Shown: piece after piece, positions 17,816 through 25,015 of the stretch | Layout of the letters: each line of letters opens with the position of its first letter | Numbering within the stretch: position 1 is the stretch's first letter | Assembly (NCBI RefSeq): GCF_014642855.1 | Contig: NZ_BMJB01000003.1 | Coordinates: 1 to 64,000, forward strand | DNA: 64,000 nucleotides | From: Edaphobacter acidisoli | GTDB lineage: Bacteria > Acidobacteriota > Terriglobia > Terriglobales > Acidobacteriaceae | Direction of reading: 5' to 3' | The notes under the pieces: model-generated | The model's input: only the letters and a program-made list of their open reading frames with translations | Databases searched by the model: none | Told to the model about the DNA's origin: nothing | Translations under genes and position numbers: made by a program

Positions 17816-18283
17816 ATGAGCGAACGCACCGTCAACCACGCCACCTACACCATCGAGCGCGCCTACCCAGCACGCCCCGAGCGCGTCTTCCGCGCCTTCT
17901 CCGACCCCGCCCGCAAGCGCCGCTGGTACGCCGAAGGCGAGCGCAAGGACGTCGGCGAGTTCACCATGGACTTCCGCGTCGGAGGCCGCGACCGCCTTAC
18001 CTTCTCCACGCCGCAAGGCTTCCACTGCGTCAGCGAGTCCATCTACCAGGACATTCGCCCCAACGACCGCATCGTCTTCGCCTACACCATGACCGTGAAC
18101 GGCCAGTGCATCTCCTCCTCGCAGGGCACCTTCGAATTTCTACCCACAGCAGAAGGCACAACCCTCCTCTTCACCGAGCAAGCCGCCTTCTTCGAGCACT
18201 CCGACGGCCCCGAGATGCGCAAACAAGGCTGGAGCGATCTGCTCACCGAACTCGGCAACACATTGACTCAACCGGAAAACTAA
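17816..18283 (+). CDS. SRPBCC/AHSA1-domain protein
   Basis: A 155-residue START-like protein: TYTIERAYPARPERVFRAFS is the opening strand and helix, and the C-terminal helix includes GWSDLLTELGNTL. These helix-grip folds bind hydrophobic ligands. I chose ATG 17816 because GCGAGGA lies before it and the family homology starts there; upstream sequence is the hairpin. In many bacteria such genes are paired with the ArsR-type repressor that follows 9 bases downstream, and the two probably form one regulatory unit. Confidence 0.88.
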   Translation: MSERTVNHATYTIERAYPARPERVFRAFSDPARKRRWYAEGERKDVGEFTMDFRVGGRDRLTFSTPQGFHCVSESIYQDIRPNDRIVFAYTMTVNGQCISSSQGTFEFLPTAEGTTLLFTEQAAFFEHSDGPEMRKQGWSDLLTELGNTLTQPEN

Positions 18284-18292
18284 ACTCAAATC

Positions 18293-18628
18293 ATGCCCCG
18301 TCCGTCTGCCAGTATCGAACGCGTCTTCCACGCCCTCGGCGACCCCACGCGTCGCGCCATCGTCGAGCGCCTCAGCCGAGGCCCCGTCTCCGTCTCAAAA
18401 CTTCACGCTCCACTCAACATCACGCTCGCCGCCGTCGTCCAGCATCTCCAGGTGCTCGAAGGCAGCGGCCTTGTCCGCACCACAAAAGTCGGCCGCGTCC
18501 GCACCTGCCACATGGAACCCAAAGGCTTCAGCGCAGTCGAACGCTGGATCAACGACCGCCGTACCCTCTGGGAGAAGCGCCTCGACCACCTCGGCGACCT
18601 GCTCGCAGAAGAAGACGACGAGGCCTGA
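18293..18628 (+). CDS. ArsR-family winged-helix repressor
   Basis: A 111-residue regulator with the ArsR fold: FHALGDPTRRAIVERLSRGP (helices 1-2), the recognition helix region NITLAAVVQHLQVLEGSGLV, and the wing VRTTKVGRVRTCHMEP. It has no metal-binding CVC box, so it belongs to the non-metal group usually found with SRPBCC genes. It probably represses its own operon through the palindrome at 17100-17125. Confidence 0.9.
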   Translation: MPRPSASIERVFHALGDPTRRAIVERLSRGPVSVSKLHAPLNITLAAVVQHLQVLEGSGLVRTTKVGRVRTCHMEPKGFSAVERWINDRRTLWEKRLDHLGDLLAEEDDEA

Positions 18629-18639
18629 CTTCGTCTCGC

Positions 18640-18667
18640 TTGCACCGCCCCAGCACCGCCGTGTACT
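18640..18667 (+). promoter_or_regulatory. Candidate promoter for the aroK leader transcript
   Basis: TTGCAC (18640-18645) and TGTACT (18662-18667) are separated by 16 bases. Transcription would start near 18674, only about five bases before the leader ATG at 18679. An alternative -10, CATAAT (18670-18675), lacks a -35 and would start at or after the ATG. Confidence 0.4.
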
Positions 18668-18678
18668 CTCATAATCAA

Positions 18679-18771
18679 ATGACAGGCCGACTCCAATTTA
18701 GCTTTACCTTCTGCTACTGGCGCTACCCAGCGGCCAGCGGAGTCCTCGCATGTCTCTCTGAAACCCCCTGA
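18679..18771 (+). CDS. Aromatic-rich leader peptide of the aroK attenuator
   Basis: A 30-codon ORF from ATG 18679 to TGA 18769-18771. Codons 6-17 read QFSFTFCYWRYP: three Phe, two Tyr and one Trp within ten codons, so all three products of the shikimate pathway are represented. No Shine-Dalgarno is present, and the predicted transcript begins almost at the ATG. Downstream are a hairpin over the Tyr-Trp-Arg-Tyr codons (18718-18736), a second hairpin spanning the stop codon (18755-18783) and an intrinsic terminator (18799-18827), then aroK at 18862. This is the classic arrangement of ribosome-mediated attenuation; the regulatory role is inferred. Confidence 0.75.
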   Translation: MTGRLQFSFTFCYWRYPAASGVLACLSETP

Positions 18772-18804
18772 ACCCGTCAGAGATCATCGAACTTCACGAG
18801 CCGC
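18718..18804 (+). promoter_or_regulatory. Alternative RNA pairings of the aroK attenuator
   Basis: TGGCGCT (18718-18724) can pair with AGCGGCCA (18729-18736), with one bulge, over the aromatic codons. If a ribosome stalls there, GCGG plus CTCG (18737-18740 and 18745-18748) can instead pair with CGAGCCGC (18797-18804), which takes the 5' arm of the terminator. A simpler alternative is GCGGC (18730-18734) with GCCGC (18800-18804). These exclusive pairings are what attenuation needs; energies were not computed. Confidence 0.5.
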
Positions 18805-18827
18805 GACCCCAAAGGTTGCGGCTTTTT
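18799..18827 (+). terminator. Intrinsic terminator before aroK
   Basis: AGCCGCGACC (18799-18808) pairs with GGTTGCGGCT (18814-18823), ten pairs including one G-U, loop CCAAA, followed by TTTTT (18823-18827). It lies between the leader peptide and the coding region, 35 bases before aroK, so it would act as a conditional terminator. Confidence 0.8.
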
Positions 18828-18861
18828 CATTCCGTCATCAATACACTATTCAGGAGAGGCC

Positions 18862-19422
18862 ATGACCACCCAACCCAACCCCATCACCGAAGCCACAGCA
18901 TCCATCCCGGCAGACATTAAGCGCATCGTCCTCACCGGCTTCATGGGCGCGGGCAAATCCACCATCGGCCGCCTGCTCGCCTCCCGCATCGGCTGGACCT
19001 TCCTCGACGTAGACACGCACCTCGAAGCCCGCACCAACGCCACCATCCCCGAGCTCTTCGAGCGCCACGGCGAGGCCACCTTCCGCCGTCTCGAATCCTC
19101 CGCGATCGCCTCGGCGCTCGCCCGCACCCAGACCGTCCTGGCCCTCGGCGGCGGTGCGCCCGAAGAGCTCACCAACCGCCTCCTCATCGAGCAGACCCCC
19201 GCCACCTTCACCATCTTCCTCGACGCGCCGTTCCCCACGCTCTACGATCGCTGCATGTTGCAGGAGATAGGCCGCCCAGTCCTCGCCAACCTCGACGCCG
19301 CCCAGGCCCGCTTCGCGCGCCGCCATCCACTCTACCGCCGCATCTCGCGCCTCACCATCGACACCACCAGCAGCACGCCCAACGAGACCATCGAAGCCAT
19401 CCTGGCAGCAATCGCAAAATAG
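18862..19422 (+). CDS. aroK: Shikimate kinase
   Basis: It phosphorylates shikimate with ATP in the common aromatic pathway. The 186-residue protein has the P-loop GFMGAGKST (26-34), the shikimate-site Asp residues in FLDVDTH (48-53), R76 in TFRRLES, GGGA (96-99) and the lid Arg in IGRPVL. An N-terminal tail of about 18 residues precedes the first strand. GGAGAGG lies 5-10 bases upstream of ATG 18862. It follows the aromatic leader peptide and terminator, so its expression probably responds to the supply of charged Phe, Tyr and Trp tRNAs. Confidence 0.95.
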   Translation: MTTQPNPITEATASIPADIKRIVLTGFMGAGKSTIGRLLASRIGWTFLDVDTHLEARTNATIPELFERHGEATFRRLESSAIASALARTQTVLALGGGAPEELTNRLLIEQTPATFTIFLDAPFPTLYDRCMLQEIGRPVLANLDAAQARFARRHPLYRRISRLTIDTTSSTPNETIEAILAAIAK

Positions 19423-19560
19423 GACGAGCTCTTGCTTTTCCTGCTTGTCGTCATCGGTGAGGGGCCTGCTTTTGTTTCTACGAACATCTATCAGCTACAG
19501 TAAAAACAAATCCGCATCAGCCGCATCCAAACCCGATAGCAGTTTCAAAGGAGCACCGCG

Positions 19561-20616
19561 CTGATCAACCTTCCCGAAGCCCCCACTCCTGCCGAAGCAG
19601 CCTCCCGCCGCGCCGTTCGCGGCCACATTCTCTTCGCCTTCGGCGTCGCGATTCTGCTTGCAATTGCCTGGGTACTCCTCAGAGAGCTCCTCATCATCTA
19701 CGTCGCCGCGCTGTTCGCCGTCGTACTCACGCCGGCGGTCGACCGTATCGCCTCCTGGCGCATCGGCTCCTACCACCCATCGCGTCCTCTCGCCATCGTG
19801 TTGCTCATCGCAATCGTCGTCGGTGTGCTGGCCGTCTTCTTCACCACGGGGATCCCACCCGTCGTGCACGATCTGCATCAGTTCTCCATCGACCTGCCTC
19901 AACGCATCCCCCAGACCGTCGAGCGCTTCAAGCGCATGCCCCTGGCCAGCCACTTCGGCCTCGAATCCATCGCCGAGCGCGCCGAATCCGCCGCCAGCGC
20001 CACCGCCGGCTACCTCGTCTCCGCCCTGCCCGACTGGCTCTCCCACCTCTTCGACATCCTCACCGCTGCCTTCCTCTGCGTCTACTTCATGCTCGAAGGC
20101 GACAAGGCCTACCGCTTCTTCCTCTCACTCTTCCGCCAGCCCCAGCGTGAGCGCCTCGACCTCACCCTCCATCATGCCAACCAGAAAGTCGGCAAATGGC
20201 TCGCCGCGCAAGGCCTGCTCATGCTGATTCTCGGCGTCACCAGCACCATCGTCTTCGGCCTCCTGCACGTGCGCTACTTCCTGCTGCTGGGCTTCCTCAT
20301 GGGCCTGTTCAACATCATCCCCATCGCAGGAGGCATCTTCACCATCGCCATCGCCGCCTGCGTCGCCGCGCTCGACTCCTGGGCCAAGATGGGCGGCGTC
20401 CTCATCTTCTACCTCATCTACGTCAACGTCGAGAACGCCTACCTCACCCCTCGCATCATGCGGTCCAGCGTCAACCTCATGGGCCTCACCGTCCTTATCT
20501 CGCTGCTGCTCGGAACTTCGCTGGCCGGCATCGTCGGAGCCCTGGTCGCCGTCCCGACTGCTGCCCTCATCACTGTGGTGCTTCAGGAATACGCAGTCCA
20601 CGATGATGAACTATGA
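19561..20616 (+). CDS. AI-2E/PerM family permease with an apparent CTG start
   Basis: A 351-residue membrane protein of the AI-2E transporter (PerM/TqsA) superfamily: paired N-terminal helices, a soluble middle part (about 105-165), then four to five helices with LLGFLMGLFNIIPIAGGIFT and a final LVAVPTAALITVVLQEY. Some members move small solutes or act as Na+/H+ antiporters; the substrate is unknown. The frame is open back only to TAG 19537, and the sole codon at proper distance (7 bases) from AAAGGAG (19547-19553) is CTG 19561. Starting at GTG 19798 would delete the first two membrane helices. Confidence 0.85.
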   Translation: MINLPEAPTPAEAASRRAVRGHILFAFGVAILLAIAWVLLRELLIIYVAALFAVVLTPAVDRIASWRIGSYHPSRPLAIVLLIAIVVGVLAVFFTTGIPPVVHDLHQFSIDLPQRIPQTVERFKRMPLASHFGLESIAERAESAASATAGYLVSALPDWLSHLFDILTAAFLCVYFMLEGDKAYRFFLSLFRQPQRERLDLTLHHANQKVGKWLAAQGLLMLILGVTSTIVFGLLHVRYFLLLGFLMGLFNIIPIAGGIFTIAIAACVAALDSWAKMGGVLIFYLIYVNVENAYLTPRIMRSSVNLMGLTVLISLLLGTSLAGIVGALVAVPTAALITVVLQEYAVHDDEL

Positions 20617-20768
20617 TTCATCATTCATTGAAACCCATCCCACCTCCGGCTCGTCTGTCATAGCACGTCATATCAGCACTTGCGAACTTTGGTGTCATGT
20701 TCAACCTCCTCCCACTTCTGTAACATCACTTCGAAACTTATGTAATAGTGGGATAGAAACTTTCGCCT

Positions 20769-21392
20769 ATGAGCCTATCGACCTCCACACCAGCTTTTCC
20801 CCAACCCGCCCGAAGCAATCTTCTTGTTCCGGTCATCGTTGCGTTTTTTGTCCTGGGGATGGTGATCGTACTGGTCCTTCGCTTCACTCCGCAGACCACC
20901 GCTGACCTCAGCACCTCCCACACGATCGTCTATCCCATCCACACCGAAATCAAGGGCGAGTCCATCGCCGTCGGCAGCACTGAAACCCAGGACGACCTCT
21001 ACGTCTTCACCAACGTCCACGTCAGCAACCGCATCCGCTACCCCATCTTCCTCAAGGACTTCACCGCCACCATCACCACCGAGGACGGAGAGCAAATCAC
21101 CACCAGCGCCGTTGAAAAGGACGACCTGCCCAACCTCTTCACGTCCTACCCGGCCCTCAAACCGTTCGCCAGCACCCCACTTCTCCGCGAGACCGTCATC
21201 GACCCTGGCCAGTCCGCCGATGGCACCGTCATCCTTCACTTCCCCATCACCCAATCCGTGTGGGACCACCGCCGCACTGCCGTGCTCGACGTCGATCTCT
21301 ACCACGAAGGTGACCAATACGTTCCCATCCTGCGCAGCAGCGAGATCACCAAGCCAACCTACACGCCGCCGCCCGGCTCTATCGACAAATAA
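20769..21392 (+). CDS. Membrane-anchored protein of unknown function
   Basis: A 207-residue protein with a short cytoplasmic N-terminus, one membrane helix (about 18-41, LLVPVIVAFFVLGMVIVLVL) and a beta-rich outer domain. It has no Cys and no recognisable motif; the segments TNVHVSNRIRYPIFLKDFTA and VILHFPITQSVWDHRR look like Ig-type strands. No clear ribosome site precedes ATG 20769. Upstream, CCCACT and AGTGGG (about 20715-20755) can form an imperfect stem near a TATGTAAT sequence. rsmE follows after 24 bases, probably on the same transcript. Confidence 0.75.
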   Translation: MSLSTSTPAFPQPARSNLLVPVIVAFFVLGMVIVLVLRFTPQTTADLSTSHTIVYPIHTEIKGESIAVGSTETQDDLYVFTNVHVSNRIRYPIFLKDFTATITTEDGEQITTSAVEKDDLPNLFTSYPALKPFASTPLLRETVIDPGQSADGTVILHFPITQSVWDHRRTAVLDVDLYHEGDQYVPILRSSEITKPTYTPPPGSIDK

Positions 21393-21416
21393 CTGTCGAT
21401 CGATGACCATCGAAAA

Positions 21417-22154
21417 ATGACGCGCCGCCGCTTCATCGCTGACACCTGGTCCCCGACCACCGCCACACTCACCGGAGACCAGGCCATCCACCTCGCCCGC
21501 GTCCTCCGCGCCGAACCCGGCCAGATCTACGATGTCGTCGCCGGAGGTTTCCTCCACCGCGCAGAGATCACCACCGTCAGCCCCACCGAAGTCCACTTCA
21601 CCCTGCACGAAGAGCTCGAGTCCGACTCAGCGCTCCCACTTCATCTCCTGCTGGCCGTCTTCAAGTTCGACCACATGGAGTGGGCCATCGAGAAGGCCAC
21701 CGAGCTGGGCGTCGAACGCATCACACCCATCCTCGCCCGCCGCACCGAAAAGCACCTCGCGCAAGCCTCAGCGAAGCGAGCCGAACGCTGGCGCCGCATC
21801 GCCCTCGAAGCCTCCAAGCAATCCCGCCGCACCACCATCCCCGAGATAGCCGACCCCATCGCCCTCAAACCCGCCCTCGAACAGGAACAAAGCCCCATCC
21901 GCATCCTCTTAAGCGAAACCGAGCAAGCCACCCCACTCGCCGAAGCGCTCAGACAAGATCAACCAACAACCAGCAACCATCAACCAACAACCGCGTTAGC
22001 CATCGGCCCAGAAGGCGGCTGGACGCAGGACGAAATGGCTCTCTTCACCCAACACCAATGGCAACCGGTCACCCTCGGCCCCCGCATCCTCCGCGCCGAA
22101 ACCGCCGCCATCGCCGCCATCGCCATCGCCGCCTCTATCCTCCAGCCAAACTGA
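21417..22154 (+). CDS. rsmE: 16S rRNA (uracil-1498-N3)-methyltransferase
   Basis: A SPOUT-class methyltransferase modifying U1498 of 16S rRNA. The 245-residue protein has an N-terminal PUA-like part with HLARVLRAEPGQ, then the knotted domain with MEWAIEKATELGVERI, the SAM-binding AIGPEGGWTQDE and the knot LGPRILRAETAAI near the end. Length matches the family. It is the last gene before the nirA leader region. Confidence 0.93.
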   Translation: MTRRRFIADTWSPTTATLTGDQAIHLARVLRAEPGQIYDVVAGGFLHRAEITTVSPTEVHFTLHEELESDSALPLHLLLAVFKFDHMEWAIEKATELGVERITPILARRTEKHLAQASAKRAERWRRIALEASKQSRRTTIPEIADPIALKPALEQEQSPIRILLSETEQATPLAEALRQDQPTTSNHQPTTALAIGPEGGWTQDEMALFTQHQWQPVTLGPRILRAETAAIAAIAIAASILQPN

Positions 22155-22260
22155 CTGGAAACAGCTTGAACGAAGGCAAAGCCTCCCTAAGTAATTGAAA
22201 ATACTAAGACCGCCCCACCCCCAGGGACGCAACCATCGTAAATTTCCATCCAAGAATATA

Positions 22261-22289
22261 TTGACGCTTGCCCGCATCGCCAGTAGTCT
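22261..22289 (+). promoter_or_regulatory. Promoter of the nirA leader transcript
   Basis: TTGACG (22261-22266), a 17-base spacer, and TAGTCT (22284-22289) form a good housekeeping promoter. Transcription should begin at about 22296-22298, the A of the leader ATG at 22298, so the leader message is probably leaderless. Confidence 0.65.
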
Positions 22290-22297
22290 ATTAAGCA

Positions 22298-22387
22298 ATG
22301 GCAAGTTCTACCGCAAAGATGATGGCAGCGTGTTGCATGTCGTGTTGTTGCGACCGTGTGCGCCGCCGTCTTTGCCTCGATTCGTAG
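22298..22387 (+). CDS. Polycysteine leader peptide upstream of nirA
   Basis: A 29-codon ORF (ATG 22298 to TAG 22385-22387) with six Cys codons; the core reads MMAACCMSCCCDRV, with C12, C13, C16, C17, C18 and C26. Its ATG falls at the predicted transcription start and no Shine-Dalgarno exists, although internal ATGs at 22319 and 22322 are possible. Leaderless polycysteine ORFs that sense cysteine by ribosome stalling are known upstream of sulfur genes in mycobacteria. Here a perfect intrinsic terminator (22429-22458) stands between the ORF and sulfite reductase, suggesting control of transcription. The Cys-sensing role is inferred. Confidence 0.78.
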   Translation: MASSTAKMMAACCMSCCCDRVRRRLCLDS

Positions 22388-22420
22388 ACTGAACGCCAGT
22401 CACCAATCTCAAACGCAAAG
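22370..22420 (+). promoter_or_regulatory. Candidate alternative pairings in the nirA leader
   Basis: CTTTGC (22370-22375), at the last Cys codon of the leader, is complementary to GCAAAG (22415-22420) just before the terminator. A small hairpin GACTG/CAGTC (22387-22401) lies between them. Ribosome position on the Cys codons could decide which pairings form; no energies were calculated. Confidence 0.4.
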
Positions 22421-22428
22421 TTGCCAGC

Positions 22429-22458
22429 GCCCACTTACAAAGTGGGCATTTTTATTTT
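22429..22458 (+). terminator. Intrinsic terminator between the polycysteine leader and nirA
   Basis: GCCCACTT (22429-22436) and AAGTGGGC (22440-22447) pair perfectly around ACA, followed by ATTTTTATTTT. It is 34 bases before the nirA ATG and after the leader stop codon, so it should be conditional. Confidence 0.88.
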
Positions 22459-22491
22459 CAGGCATCAGAAAAAATTTCAAAAGGAATTCAA

Positions 22492-24213
22492 ATGACCACG
22501 CCAGCCGCACCCGCCGTGAAAGAGACCAAGGCCCAGAAGGCCGAGCGCATCAAAGCCGCAAAAAATCCCTGGCACGCCTGGGAAGAGGTGCGGCAGTATG
22601 CGCGTGATGGCCGCGACTCCGTGCCGGCCGAGTGGTCCACCTACTTCCGCTGGTGGGGCATCTACACCCAGGGCGACGGCAAGGGAGTCACCGGCGGCGT
22701 AGGCGGCGAAGGCAAAGCGACCGAGTACTTCATGATGCGCGTGGCCCTGCCGAACGGTCTGCTCACCAGCGCCCAGCTTCGCGTCCTCGCACAAATCACC
22801 AGGAAGTACGCCAACAATCTCGCCGACATCACCACCCGCCAGAACATCCAGCTCCACTGGCTCACCATCGGCGGCCTCGTCGACGTGCAGGACGCACTCG
22901 AGTCCGTCGGCCTCAGCTCCAAGGGCGCCTGCGGCGACGTCGTCCGCAACGTCACCGGCTGCCCACTCGCCGGGCTCGACTCGCACCAGCTCATCGACGC
23001 CAGCCCCCTCGCCGTCGAGGTCGCGCACAAGCTCAACGGCAACGACACCTTCTACAACCTGCCGCGCAAATTCAAGTTCACCATCTCCGGCTGCCCGCTC
23101 TGGTGCAGCTTCCCCGAGATCAACGACGCTGCGCTCACCGCGATCAAGCGTGTCGTCGACGGCAAAGAGGAGATCGGCTACACGCTGCGCGTAGGCGGCG
23201 GCCTCTCGAACGAACCGCACATTGCCGTGCGCATCCCCGTCTTCGTCCGTCAGGACCAGGCCATCGCCGTCGCCACCGCAACCGCCGAGGTCTTCCGCGA
23301 CGCCGGCATCCTCCGCGAGAGCCGCACCAGCGCCCGCATCAAGTACCTCTTCATGAAGTTCGGCTGGACCGCCGAGACCTTCCTCACCGAGCTCGAATCC
23401 AAGCTCGGCTACAAGCTCGACCCCAGCCCGGTCAGCGAAGACAATCCGCCCGCCGACATCTATCGCGACCACGTCGGCATCACGCCGCAGCTCCAGCCCG
23501 GCCTCTCCGCCGTCGGCGCCAGCGTCATCAACGGACGCGTCTCCGGCGATCAGCTTGAGAAGCTCGCCGAGCTGGCCGAGAAGTACGGCGACGGCCAGCT
23601 CCGCACCACCATCGGCCAGAACATCCTCATCGTCAACGTGCCCAATGCGAAGACCGCCGCGCTCGTCGTCGAGCTCAACACGCTCGGCCTCAACGTCGAC
23701 ACCTCCGCCTTCTGGCGCGGCGCCATCGCCTGCACCGGCACCGAGTTCTGCAAGCTCGCCATCGCCGAGACCAAGGGCTTCAACAAGTGGCTCGTCGCCG
23801 AGCTCGAAGACCGGCTCCCCGGCTTCGACCAGCAGATTCGCATCCACATCACCGGCTGCACCAACTCCTGCGGACAAAGCTGGATCGCCGACCTCGGCCT
23901 CGAAGGCAAGAAGATCAAGAAGGACGGCAAGATGGTCGACGCCTTCTACTTTTGCGTCGGCGGTGCCGTCGGCAAGTACGCCGGCATCGCGCGCCAGATC
24001 GGCTATCGCGCCGCCGCCGAAGACTGCCCCGAAGCAATCGAGCGTCTCCTGCGCGCCTACCTGGCCGAGCGCACCGAAGGCGAAGACCTCCGCAGCTACT
24101 TCCGCCGCACCAGCGACGAGACCCTCCGCGCTCACCTCAACGGCGAGACGGTCGCGGCCGTCGAGCGCGACGCTCCACCCGTCGGCGCCGGCCGATTCGT
24201 CTCGGCAGAGTAA
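22492..24213 (+). CDS. nirA: Ferredoxin-type assimilatory sulfite (or nitrite) reductase
   Basis: A cytoplasmic siroheme and [4Fe-4S] enzyme of the NirA/Sir family that reduces sulfite to sulfide (or nitrite to ammonia) with six electrons. The 573-residue protein has two ferredoxin-like half domains and the four cluster cysteines C414, C420, C456 and C460 in CTGTEFC and GCTNSC. Cys-rich regulation upstream and siroheme genes at 25.4-26.8 kb favour sulfite as substrate; no nitrate reductase is in the window. AAAAGGAATTC provides a ribosome site before ATG 22492. The gene ends at a strong terminator. Confidence 0.92.
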   Translation: MTTPAAPAVKETKAQKAERIKAAKNPWHAWEEVRQYARDGRDSVPAEWSTYFRWWGIYTQGDGKGVTGGVGGEGKATEYFMMRVALPNGLLTSAQLRVLAQITRKYANNLADITTRQNIQLHWLTIGGLVDVQDALESVGLSSKGACGDVVRNVTGCPLAGLDSHQLIDASPLAVEVAHKLNGNDTFYNLPRKFKFTISGCPLWCSFPEINDAALTAIKRVVDGKEEIGYTLRVGGGLSNEPHIAVRIPVFVRQDQAIAVATATAEVFRDAGILRESRTSARIKYLFMKFGWTAETFLTELESKLGYKLDPSPVSEDNPPADIYRDHVGITPQLQPGLSAVGASVINGRVSGDQLEKLAELAEKYGDGQLRTTIGQNILIVNVPNAKTAALVVELNTLGLNVDTSAFWRGAIACTGTEFCKLAIAETKGFNKWLVAELEDRLPGFDQQIRIHITGCTNSCGQSWIADLGLEGKKIKKDGKMVDAFYFCVGGAVGKYAGIARQIGYRAAAEDCPEAIERLLRAYLAERTEGEDLRSYFRRTSDETLRAHLNGETVAAVERDAPPVGAGRFVSAE

Positions 24214-24224
24214 TCGTCAAAAAC

Positions 24225-24266
24225 AAAAAAGAAGCGGCCTGGCCTGCACCAGGTCGCTTCTTTTTT
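24225..24266. terminator. Intrinsic terminator after nirA
   Basis: Six A plus GAAGCG (24225-24236) pair with CGCTTC plus six T (24255-24266), with CCTGG/CCAGG inside. It can act on both strands and also ends the response-regulator gene reading from the right. Confidence 0.85.
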
Positions 24267-24311
24267 GCAGTGACGCCGATTCGCTGGAGCTTTAGAAAAA
24301 CGCTCGCGACT

Positions 24312-24767
24312 TCAAACTGCACACCGTAGAGATTGCCCGTCCAGGCATTCACGGATATGCCGTAGCAGGTCGCTTGGATGAATCGGCTTTGACAGAATCT
24401 CAAAGTTGTTCGCTGCCACGGATGGCTCCTGCAGAAGATCTCTTGCCGCAGCATGGCCTGAAAACAGCAGGACTTTGCAATCAGGCGCATTCTGCCTCAG
24501 AGTGATCGCGAGTTCAATACCCGTCATTCCCGGCATCATGACGTCCGTAATGACTAACTCCGGCTCGATTGCTTCGGCCAGTTCCAACGCGCTTATGCCG
24601 TTATACGCAGAAAACGTCGCATAGCCGCTTTTAGCAAGAATGATGGCGAGGGTATCTGCAATCACCTCCTCATCGTCCACGATCAATACCGTTCGCCTGT
24701 CGTCCGTTGGCTGCGGCTCGCCGTTCCTCGGTACCTCTGATAATGGGATTACCTCGAAGTGGTCCAT
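24312..24767 (-). CDS. Single-domain response regulator (receiver only)
   Basis: A 151-residue CheY-like protein. The receiver spans about 26-145 with the acidic pair in VLIVDDEEV, phosphoacceptor Asp in LVITDVMMPG, and the conserved Lys in ILSKPIHPSD. No output domain follows, so it probably signals by protein contact. I chose ATG 24767 because TTGAGG lies just before it; a GTG nine codons earlier is possible. No kinase gene is adjacent. It separates nirA from the siroheme genes and faces the other way. Confidence 0.85.
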   Translation of the reverse strand: MDHFEVIPLSEVPRNGEPQPTDDRRTVLIVDDEEVIADTLAIILAKSGYATFSAYNGISALELAEAIEPELVITDVMMPGMTGIELAITLRQNAPDCKVLLFSGHAAARDLLQEPSVAANNFEILSKPIHPSDLLRHIRECLDGQSLRCAV

Positions 24768-25015
24768 AGAGTACCTCAAATTCGACACTAGCACCCTGCG
24801 ATCAATGCGGGTTAACTCTTTTAAATCAATTTCTTACAGGACTATTTAAGCTCTTGTGATCGGCAGGTATGCTTCTCTTCGAATCACCATCTCGTTTTTT
24901 CGTAGCGAGGACTGCGTTTTTTTGTCGATATAGGAAACCGTTGTTTCACAGTTTGCGTCAGATTAGTATCTCGTATACGTCACGTTAAGCTAACGATTGC
25001 ATAGGAGAGAGTTCT

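Noticed and set aside
22477..24135. Long open frame of 552 codons on the strand opposite nirA
   Set aside because: It mirrors nirA codon for codon, is extremely Glu/Asp/Gly/Val-rich, and has no domain or start signal; GC-rich third positions create such antisense frames.
24795..25015. Riboswitch or structured RNA upstream of the 102-residue protein
   Set aside because: The gap is AT-rich with T-runs but I could not find a compact set of paired helices.
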